Shown: piece by piece, positions 1-6,509 of the stretch
Layout: every line of letters begins with the position of its first letter
How positions within the stretch are numbered: the stretch's first letter is position 1
Source of the DNA: an uncultured Prevotella sp.
Lineage (GTDB): Bacteria > Bacteroidota > Bacteroidia > Bacteroidales > Bacteroidaceae
Reading direction: 5' to 3'
Assembly (NCBI GenBank): GCA_900553595.1
Contig: USEC01000002.1
Coordinates: 21,105 to 85,104 of the forward strand
Length of the DNA: 64,000 nucleotides
Program-made: the position numbers and the translations under genes
The notes under the pieces: generated by a model
Database searches by the model: none
Told to the model about the DNA's origin: nothing
Seen by the model: only the letters and a program-made list of their open reading frames with translations

Positions 1-1656
1 ATAGTCGTTGCCGAAATTGAAGCATCTGAACAGGCCTCCGTTGGCGGCTATCTGAAGCTTTTCGGGCAGAATCCAACAACCGGCGTATGCCATTACGTTC
101 AATACGTCAATCTCTTTCTGGTTTGTCTGGGTGTAGATGAAGCGGTTGTCGTCGGTGCGTTCGTAGTGTGCCATGTTGGGTTTGAGGCACTGTTTGTAGT
201 AGCCTTGGACGAAAGTCTGCCAGCGGTTGGTGTTGTACGACCACTGCAACTGGTGCTCCCTGTCGCGCGACGGTTTCAGGTCGGGGTTTCCCACCATCCA
301 TTCCATGCTGTTTATGCGGATTGTTGCAGCGCTGGTCATGGCGATGAGGGAGGTGCGGTCGCACATCTGAAAGCTGTAGCCCAGTTGCATGCCGTTGTTG
401 AAACCGTATGTGAGCGACACCTTCGGGCGTAGAGTCCAGAAGTCGTAGCTGTGCCCGTTCTGCGTGTAGTGTATGTAGCTTGCGCCGGTTCCCAGTGCGT
501 ATCGCAGTTGCCGGAGCGAGCCTTTTATTTCGCCGAAGGCATAGAGGGCGTTGTTGTTCATGGCGGTGAGTGCCGAGGCGTCGCCGTGATAGTCGTTCTT
601 GGTGTGCTTGTAGCTGTAGTTCAAGCCTGCGGAGATGGTGAAAGGCTTCAGCCGGTTCTCGTAGATTACCTCGGAAAGAAGGGATGCCGACTTGCCGTCC
701 ACATCATATCTATAGGGCGTTCCCTCGTCGTAGAAGCTGCCCGTGTGGGTGGAAATGTATGTGCCTACGGCGTTGGCGGTGACCGACTGCCTTGGGGTGA
801 ACTGGCGGAAGAAGTAGAGGTCGAGCACAGGCGAACTGCCTTTGCTGTCGTCTCTTGTCGTGGCGTTGTAGCGGTGTGAACCGTCGGCGACTTCCTTGAT
901 GCTGTAATTGCCGGGCGTCTTGCTGAACGATTCGCTCAAGGACACCTGCAGAACGGTGGCGGTGGAGTCTGCCCAGTTGTAGGAAATCTTTGCGTTGTGG
1001 GCGAAAGCCTGTTGCAGCGACTCCACATCGTTGCGCTCAATGGTGTGTATGCTTCCGTCGTTCAGGGTGTAGTCGGCAGTCTGCATGTTTCTTGAGCCGC
1101 TCGTCCTGCTGCCGTTCAAGCCGTAGGACAGCGACCATTCGCTTCGTCCTTTGTTCCATTTTCCATAGGCCATGCCGTCGGCTTGCAGCGTGGTGAGTGC
1201 CGAAGTGAGGTCGGTGCCGACGGTGTAGCCGCTGTCGGTCCTGCGTGTGAGGATGTTGATGACATAGGCGATACCGTCGCCGTAGCGCACGCCGGGATTG
1301 TCGATGAAGTCGATTCTCGTTATGCTCTTCGGGTCGAGCGATACCATTTCCTGCTTGTCGGCGATGATTCCGTTGATTCTTAGTTGTACGGTTCCCTTGT
1401 TGTCGATTGCTGAAACGGAGTGAGTGGCGTTGTCGATGCGGAGCTTCGGCAGTGCCAGTTTTTCAAGAATACCGTATCCGTTGCTTGAATTCTTCTTCTG
1501 CGTTTCGGTGGGATAGATTGTCATGCCGTCGGGTTTGTTCACCACTTTGGCAGCCTTTACGGTGACTTCATCAAGCACGACGGTTCTGTCCACATCCTGG
1601 GCGTAGGCGGGGAATGTGGAGAAGAGGATGAGAGAAAGAGCGATTGAATGTTTCAT
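1..1656 (-). CDS. TonB-dependent receptor-like outer-membrane protein (N-terminal 552 residues, cut by window edge)
   Basis: The frame is open from ATG at 1656 to base 1 with no stop, so the C-terminal end of the barrel lies outside the window. It begins with a clear signal peptide (cleavage near ...PAYA-QD). A TonB-box/plug-like start follows (VVLDEVTVKA, about residues 26-35), then a short plug containing LDPKSITRIDFIDNPGVRYG, then long alternating aromatic/polar beta-barrel strands (for example TYGFNNGMQLGYSFQM). There is no N-terminal carboxypeptidase-regulatory-like domain, so it is not a classical SusC. It resembles the 'outer membrane beta-barrel family' relatives of TonB receptors. 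The substrate cannot be read from sequence. The membrane-anchored winged-helix gene directly upstream on the same strand suggests dedicated regulation. Confidence 0.85.
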   Translation of the reverse strand, partial: MKHSIALSLILFSTFPAYAQDVDRTVVLDEVTVKAAKVVNKPDGMTIYPTETQKKNSSNGYGILEKLALPKLRIDNATHSVSAIDNKGTVQLRINGIIADKQEMVSLDPKSITRIDFIDNPGVRYGDGIAYVINILTRRTDSGYTVGTDLTSALTTLQADGMAYGKWNKGRSEWSLSYGLNGSRTSGSRNMQTADYTLNDGSIHTIERNDVESLQQAFAHNAKISYNWADSTATVLQVSLSESFSKTPGNYSIKEVADGSHRYNATTRDDSKGSSPVLDLYFFRQFTPRQSVTANAVGTYISTHTGSFYDEGTPYRYDVDGKSASLLSEVIYENRLKPFTISAGLNYSYKHTKNDYHGDASALTAMNNNALYAFGEIKGSLRQLRYALGTGASYIHYTQNGHSYDFWTLRPKVSLTYGFNNGMQLGYSFQMCDRTSLIAMTSAATIRINSMEWMVGNPDLKPSRDREHQLQWSYNTNRWQTFVQGYYKQCLKPNMAHYERTDDNRFIYTQTNQKEIDVLNVMAYAGCWILPEKLQIAANGGLFRCFNFGNDY

Positions 1657-1680
1657 TATGCACCTTTTTTGATTGTGGTG

Positions 1681-1688
1681 CAAAGATA
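1681..1688 (-). promoter_or_regulatory. Bacteroidetes -7 box upstream of the receptor gene
   Basis: On the minus strand this reads TATCTTTG, matching TAnnTTTG, 25 bases before the receptor start codon. No convincing -33 box was identified. It suggests that the receptor has its own promoter rather than only reading through from the regulator gene. Confidence 0.5.
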
Positions 1689-1754
1689 AACGGATGGCAT
1701 GGAAATGCCGTCTGTACTGTCTGACATTTCCCTGACAATTGTCTGACAGTCGGC

Positions 1755-2456
1755 TTATTGCCTGGTTGTCAGTGTGTAGCTTCTGCCTCTGTCCGATTCT
1801 ATTTTCAGATTGCTGTTTGCTTCGATGATGGGTTTTATCCGTCGGATAAGGGTATAGAGCGTGTCGCTGGCATCGGGCTTCTTCGGCCAAAGCCTGTCAC
1901 AGATGTCGTGTTTTGATAAAGAGTGTGTCTCCGAGGTCATAAACATTTCGAGTAAAGCGTGCTGCATGGGGGTGAGGTGTATCTGTCTGCCGGAGATGGT
2001 GGCGAACCGCTCGCCGTTGAACACTATGCCTCCGTAGGCAAGACCTTGTGCAAGCAGTTCAGGCCGGTTCCTTTTCATGTACCAGAATGTGCCAAGCAGC
2101 CATAATATTCCCACGAAAAGCAGCGAACCGGAAGCCTTCTGGTCGGACAGACGGAATACCGTCATAAACCCACAGTTGGCTTCTGCCACAAGTTCCGTTT
2201 CAAGTCTGTTCTCCCGTCGTACTGTCCGTATGGATATGCCGGCAGTGTCTTTCAGTTCGGCAATGGTGAGATGGCTTCTGTAGCATTGTATGGTGTCGGC
2301 GGTGACGACATCGCTTGGCATGTTTTTCAGAGTCAGTTCCAGGGCGTTGCTGGCGTCCTTTGCTATCAGTTTTTCGGCATTGCGGTAACTGTTTATGCCT
2401 GAACAAACGGCACAAAGCATGATGAAGCAGAAGATTATGAGCGGGAGTTTCTTCAT
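1755..2456 (-). CDS. Membrane-anchored winged-helix (OmpR/PhoB-type) transcriptional regulator
   Basis: A 233-residue protein. Residues about 4-22 are a hydrophobic signal/anchor, about 23-108 a polar, probably periplasmic region, and about 109-127 a second membrane segment (GSLLFVGILWLLGTFWYM). Residues about 145-231 form a C-terminal winged-helix domain (LTPMQHALLEMFM, SKHDICDRLW, DTLYTLIRRIKPII, then a wing ending GRSYTL), as in Trans_reg_C proteins. No receiver domain is present. The order sensor-TM-wHTH is the reverse of ToxR/CadC, where the DNA-binding domain is N-terminal. It lies 98 bases upstream of the receptor-like gene on the same strand, so one-component control of that receptor is the natural inference. 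The ligand is unknown. Confidence 0.8.
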   Translation of the reverse strand: MKKLPLIIFCFIMLCAVCSGINSYRNAEKLIAKDASNALELTLKNMPSDVVTADTIQCYRSHLTIAELKDTAGISIRTVRRENRLETELVAEANCGFMTVFRLSDQKASGSLLFVGILWLLGTFWYMKRNRPELLAQGLAYGGIVFNGERFATISGRQIHLTPMQHALLEMFMTSETHSLSKHDICDRLWPKKPDASDTLYTLIRRIKPIIEANSNLKIESDRGRSYTLTTRQ

Positions 2457-2533
2457 AAGTATTGCTGGTTTGTGTTATGCTTTACTATCGGTTTTCGGCT
2501 GTACGGTGCTTGTCTTCCATCGGCCTGATGCTG

Positions 2534-2541
2534 CAAAGTTA
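2534..2541 (-). promoter_or_regulatory. -7 box for the winged-helix regulator
   Basis: The minus strand reads TAACTTTG (TAnnTTTG), 77 bases before the regulator ATG. The leader in between shows no structure that I recognise. Confidence 0.5.
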
Positions 2542-2610
2542 TAGAATAAAAGTGTGCCGTGCAAGGAAATATGTGCGCCTTGAATGGCTTTTCCACGTTT
2601 TTAACAACAA

Positions 2611-2660
2611 AAAAAGCGATGTGCCGTAGTGGAAATCATCCATTTCGGCACACCGCTTTT
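2611..2660 (-). terminator. Rho-independent terminator of nhaD
   Basis: AAAAAGCG-a-TGTGCCG pairs with CGGCACA-c-CGCTTTT around an 18-base loop, and the minus strand continues into a T-run. It lies 33 bases after the nhaD stop codon and separates nhaD from the regulator gene. Confidence 0.8.
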
Positions 2661-2693
2661 ATTTATACGGTGTCATGAAGACAGCTCTTCTGT

Positions 2694-4061
2694 TTAGAAA
2701 ACGAATGTGCGGAGAGCCCAGTAGCACACTATTCCGGCGAGGTAACCGATGAAGGCTATCCATGTGATGCGCTTCATGTACCAGCCGAAGGTGATTTTTT
2801 CGAGTCCCATAACCACTACACCTGCCGCGCTACCAATGATGAGCATGGAGCCGCCCACGCCTGCACAGTAGGCGAGAAGCTGCCAGAATATGCCATCGAC
2901 AGCCATGTCTCCGGTCGGCGCAACGGGGTACATGCCCATGCATCCTGCCACGAGCGGCACGTTATCGACAATGCTCGACAGCACACCGATGATACCTGTC
3001 ACCATGTAGTGGTTGCCGTTGAACACATCGTTGAGTCCGCCTCCGAGAGCGGTGAGAACTCCTACTTCTGCCAGACATGACACAGCCATGAGAATTCCAA
3101 GGAAGAAGAGGATGGTGCTCATATCTACACGCGAGAGTATTTTGGTTACGCGCTTCTGCGTTCCTTCATTGTCGTGGCCGCGGTGCAAGTGGCGGTAGAA
3201 CACTTCTGTTGTTGTCCACAGCAGGCCAAGCACGAGCAAAATGCCTACGAACGGGGGCAGACCGGTGATGCCTTTGAATACGGGTACGAACATAAGTCCG
3301 CCTACTCCGATTACGAACACCGCCTTACGCTGGTTGGCAGTGAAGTCGCCCAGCTCTGTATTCTGTGTGCCTGTGGCTTCAGGTATATCGAGTTCGCCCT
3401 TGAGCATGTACTGCATTATGAATGCAGGAATTATCATCGACACGAGTGATGGGATGATAAGCTCACTTATTACGCCCACTGCTGTGATGAGACCCTTGTT
3501 CCAAAGCATGATGGTGGTGACATCGCCGATGGGAGAGAAGGCTCCGCCAGAGTTGGCAGCGATTATCACGAGCGATGCGTATATCATGCGGTCGGCGTGC
3601 GAAGCGACGAGTTTTCGCAGAATCATAATCATCACAATGCTTGTGGTGAGGTTGTCGAGGATGGCTGAGAGGATGAATGTCATGAAGGCAATGCGCCACA
3701 GAAGTGCGCGTTTCGACTTCGTTTTCATCACGGAGCGTACCCAGTTGAAGCCTCCGTTCTGATCCACTATCTCTACGATTGTCATTGCTCCCATGAGGAA
3801 GAACAATGTTGTGGCGGTGTCGCCGAGGTGTTCCTGCATAATGAGTGTCACCTTTTCGTGAATGCTGCTGCCGTCGCCTATGGCGAAGTCGGGATGCATG
3901 AGCTGCAGGAACTGTGTGGGGTCAATCATGTAAAGAGTCCAGCATGCCACAAACATAAGTAAAGCTATGGCCGCTTTGTTCACTTTTGTCAAGCTTTCTG
4001 TGGCTATCAGTGCGTAGCCGATGACGAAGGCAATGACAATGATAAGAGTTAAAGTTGTCAT
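2694..4061 (-). CDS. nhaD: Na+/H+ antiporter NhaD family
   Basis: A 455-residue polytopic inner-membrane protein, the usual length for NhaD-type members of the ion-transporter superfamily. It has about 11-12 hydrophobic segments starting at residue 1. Conserved intramembrane polar stretches are visible: SAILDNLTTSIVM, NSGGAFSPIGDVTTIMLW and a second inverted-repeat half with SSIVDNVPLVAG and GGSMLIIGSAAGVV. Members exchange cytoplasmic Na+ (or Li+) for external H+ and contribute to sodium and pH homeostasis. The gene stands alone with its own promoter (-7 box at 4246-4253) and terminator (2611-2660). The family call is firm. Ion specificity is inferred from the family. Confidence 0.92.
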   Translation of the reverse strand: MTTLTLIIVIAFVIGYALIATESLTKVNKAAIALLMFVACWTLYMIDPTQFLQLMHPDFAIGDGSSIHEKVTLIMQEHLGDTATTLFFLMGAMTIVEIVDQNGGFNWVRSVMKTKSKRALLWRIAFMTFILSAILDNLTTSIVMIMILRKLVASHADRMIYASLVIIAANSGGAFSPIGDVTTIMLWNKGLITAVGVISELIIPSLVSMIIPAFIMQYMLKGELDIPEATGTQNTELGDFTANQRKAVFVIGVGGLMFVPVFKGITGLPPFVGILLVLGLLWTTTEVFYRHLHRGHDNEGTQKRVTKILSRVDMSTILFFLGILMAVSCLAEVGVLTALGGGLNDVFNGNHYMVTGIIGVLSSIVDNVPLVAGCMGMYPVAPTGDMAVDGIFWQLLAYCAGVGGSMLIIGSAAGVVVMGLEKITFGWYMKRITWIAFIGYLAGIVCYWALRTFVF

Positions 4062-4506
4062 GTTTTCTTTTAAGTTTTGTTTGATTATTTGATTTTTATT
4101 GTCTTTCTTAACAATTTCTCTTTGCTTACATTTTGCTATGTCTGCATGGCATTTTTGCTTATTTTTGTGGCTTTTGTTGTGTGGTATAAGCCGCTTTGCA
4201 GTGCCTTTTGCTTACATTTGCAGTGTTTTGCGAAATAAGAACATGCAAAAGTAGGCAAAATATATATATAAAAGAAATGTAGTTACTTAATAGATGTGAA
4301 AATTGTAGAAGCCTTTGTATTTGTGTCGTAAATGGGGGTTGAAAAGCGTGTGTGCCAAGTGTGCGGAGCCGGTGGAGGTGAGCCGGTGGAAGCAGGAAAG
4401 GGAGTTGATGGCAGCGTAATGCTTTCCATCAACTCCCTTCCGGTATGTTTCCGTAATGTTTCTTGTCGTTGTCGGCCGCTGACGGGGTGTTGCCGGCGGT
4501 GTGGTG
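4062..4506. other. Intergenic region with nhaD promoter and a long hairpin after the PurF-like gene
   Basis: There is no gene in this stretch. The minus-strand box TACTTTTG at 4246-4253 is the likely nhaD promoter. A long imperfect stem at 4395-4411 / 4426-4441 (GGAAAGGGAGTTGATGG paired with CCATCAACTCCCTTCC) follows the PurF-like gene. It lacks a T-run, so it is either a weak terminator or an RNA 3'-end structure. Confidence 0.45.
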
Positions 4507-5940
4507 TCAATCGTCGGCGTTCTCTTCGAGCGTGTATTTGCTTGACCCGTCGAAGCAGTGTGTGCACACTTGGCACTTTGGAAGCCCGATGGCTTCGATG
4601 AGTTGCTCGATGGTGTTGAACTTCAGCGATGTGAGACCGAGCTCACGTCGTATCTCGTCCACCATGCGTTTGTATTGCGGTGAGTCGGTGGTGGCGTATT
4701 TGTCGAGGTCCTTGTTGGCGTCGCCTTCAAACTTTTCGATGATGCGTCGTGTGATGAGTTCCATGTCGCTCTTTGCCGATGTGAAGTTGATGAATGGGCA
4801 TCCATATACCAACGGCGGGCATGCTATGCGCATGTGGAACTCTTTCAGTCCGGCATCGAAGAGTCCTTTCACGTTGTCGCGGAGCTGTGTTCCGCGCACG
4901 ATGGAGTCGTCGCAGAAGAGGATGCGCTTGCCTTTGAGCATTGCCTTGTTGGGGATGAGCTTCATTTTTGCCACGAGGGAGCGCATCTGTTGGTTGGCAG
5001 GGGTGAACGAGCGTGGCCATGTGGGTGTGTATTTGGCTATGCAGCGCTGGTAGGGTACGCCTTTTCCGGCAGCGTATCCCATTGCCATGCCTGTGCCTGA
5101 GTCGGGTATTCCTGAGCAGCAGTCCACTTCCACATCGTCGGTTTTGGCGAGGTTGAAGCCGTTGGTGAAGCGTGCTTCCTCCACGTTTTTGCCTTCGTAT
5201 GACGATGTGGGGAAGCCGTAATACACCCAAAGGAACGAGCACACCTGCATTTTGCGGTTTGCCGGGCGCAGTTGCTTCATGCTGTCGGCGGTGAGCGAGA
5301 CTATCTCTCCCGGCCCTACATTGTAGCATTCCTCGAAATCGAGGTTGGGGAACGATGTCGATTCGCTTGATGCTGCGTAGGCACCGTCCTTCTTTCCTAT
5401 TATGATAGGTGTGCGTCCCCATGAGTCGCGTGCGCATATCAGTTCGTTTTCGGTGAGTATGAGCATCGAGCATGAGCCTTTGATGTGGTGGAATACGTTC
5501 TCGATGCCTTCCTTGAACGAGTTTGCCTGTATGATGAGGAGTGCTATGAGTTCAGTCTGATTGGTGGAACTTTGCGACAATTCGGCAAAGTGCATGTTCT
5601 TGGATAGAAGTTCTTTGGTAAGTTCTTCCATATTGGCTATCTTGGCGACGGTGCAGATGGCGAAGCGTCCCAAGTGTGAATTGATGATGAGCGGTTGTGC
5701 GTCGGTGTCGCTGATGACTCCTATTCCGGATGTCGCTCCCTTGAATCTGTCGAGTGTCGGTTCGAATTTTGTGCGGAAATACGAACTTTCGAGGTTGTGT
5801 ATCGACCGTACGAATCCGCTTTCTTTACTGTACGTTGCCATGCCTCCGCGGCGTGTTCCTAAGTGCGAGTTGTAGTCTGTGCCGTAGAAAAGGTCTGCCA
5901 CACAACTCTTTTTGGAAATAGTTCCGAAAATGCCTCCCAT
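4507..5940 (-). CDS. Amidophosphoribosyltransferase (PurF) paralogue without the N-terminal catalytic cysteine
   Basis: A 477-residue protein. Residues 1 to about 235 are a class II glutamine amidotransferase-type domain, followed by a type I phosphoribosyltransferase domain with the PRPP loop ILFCDDSIVRGTQL. The protein begins MGGIFG, where true PurF enzymes begin MCGI, so the nucleophilic Cys is replaced by Gly. The four cysteines expected to bind the Fe-S cluster of Bacillus-type PurF appear present (MQVCSF, YGCPF, CQVCTHCFDG). The family makes 5-phosphoribosylamine from PRPP. Without the Cys, glutamine hydrolysis is not expected, so the protein may use free ammonia, regulate a true PurF, or do something else. 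It is monocistronic, with a -7 box at 5976-5983. Confidence 0.85.
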   Translation of the reverse strand: MGGIFGTISKKSCVADLFYGTDYNSHLGTRRGGMATYSKESGFVRSIHNLESSYFRTKFEPTLDRFKGATSGIGVISDTDAQPLIINSHLGRFAICTVAKIANMEELTKELLSKNMHFAELSQSSTNQTELIALLIIQANSFKEGIENVFHHIKGSCSMLILTENELICARDSWGRTPIIIGKKDGAYAASSESTSFPNLDFEECYNVGPGEIVSLTADSMKQLRPANRKMQVCSFLWVYYGFPTSSYEGKNVEEARFTNGFNLAKTDDVEVDCCSGIPDSGTGMAMGYAAGKGVPYQRCIAKYTPTWPRSFTPANQQMRSLVAKMKLIPNKAMLKGKRILFCDDSIVRGTQLRDNVKGLFDAGLKEFHMRIACPPLVYGCPFINFTSAKSDMELITRRIIEKFEGDANKDLDKYATTDSPQYKRMVDEIRRELGLTSLKFNTIEQLIEAIGLPKCQVCTHCFDGSSKYTLEENADD

Positions 5941-5975
5941 AAGAATCTGATGTCTTTATTAAAGATTTATGGGTG

Positions 5976-5983
5976 CAAAGTTA
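5976..5983 (-). promoter_or_regulatory. -7 box for the PurF-like gene
   Basis: The minus strand reads TAACTTTG, 35 bases before the start codon. No purine-riboswitch-like fold was recognised in the short leader. Confidence 0.5.
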
Positions 5984-6116
5984 CAGATATTTGGCGAGAA
6001 AAAAGTGTATTTTTGCCACTCATGCAATATTTTTTTGCAAATATGGGTGTGTGTCTTGATTTATGACTGTCGTCAAAGCAGAATCTTGGTGTTCAAGCTG
6101 CAGTCGGAGCAAGAGG

Positions 6117-6231
6117 TAGGAGGTCGAGCGTCACGCTCGACAACACCACCCAGACAATTCATAATTAAGAATTCATAATTCATAATTGGCTGACTTGCGC
6201 TGTGTTGTCGAGCGGGACGCTCGACCTCCTA
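6117..6231. repeat. Inverted doublet of REP-like palindromes (BIME-like)
   Basis: Two 30-base arms, 6117-6146 and 6202-6231, are reverse complements with one mismatch. Each arm is itself a palindrome (GTCGAGCG...CGCTCGAC) preceded by GGAG and followed by AACAC. The 55 bases between them are AT-rich with repeats of AATTCATAATT. A GGAG tetranucleotide at the foot of a hairpin, and pairing of two elements head to head, are typical of REP/BIME sequences mobilised by RAYT transposases. No RAYT gene is in the window. A third copy is at 24070-24096. Confidence 0.65.
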
Positions 6232-6281
6232 TGGTTTGCACGATAATATAATGCAATATTCGGCGTGGATTGGGCGAGTTG

Positions 6282-6301
6282 AAAAGAAGCCTTGTTTGCA
6301 A
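6282..6301 (+). repeat. Solo copy of the 22-bp-period repeat
   Basis: The core AAAGAAGCCTTGTTTG occurs once here, between the PurF-like gene and the tandem secreted-protein genes. It matches the units of the arrays near 12.7, 19.7, 38.6, 45.1 and 53.0 kb. Confidence 0.7.
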
Positions 6302-6455
6302 AGCAGTAAAGTTGTATGTGAAAACGGGTATTTGCGTACAGCCACTGCCGTTATGCTTTCCTTGTTTGGTGCAGTAGGGTGAAATGTCTGGTTTTCTGCT
6401 GGTTATAAACGTTTGGAGGAGAAAGGAAATGAGTGGGAAGCAGGGAGAGAATATG

Positions 6456-6495
6456 AAAAAAGAGAAGTTAAACAGGTGCGTTTAACTTCTCTTTA
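6456..6495 (-). terminator. Terminator of the first large secreted-protein gene
   Basis: A perfect 13-bp stem (AGAGAAGTTAAAC / GTTTAACTTCTCT) with a 6-base loop, followed on the minus strand by a short T-run, just after the gene ending at 6510. Confidence 0.75.
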
Positions 6496-6509
6496 TCGTT
6501 AATTTCGGT

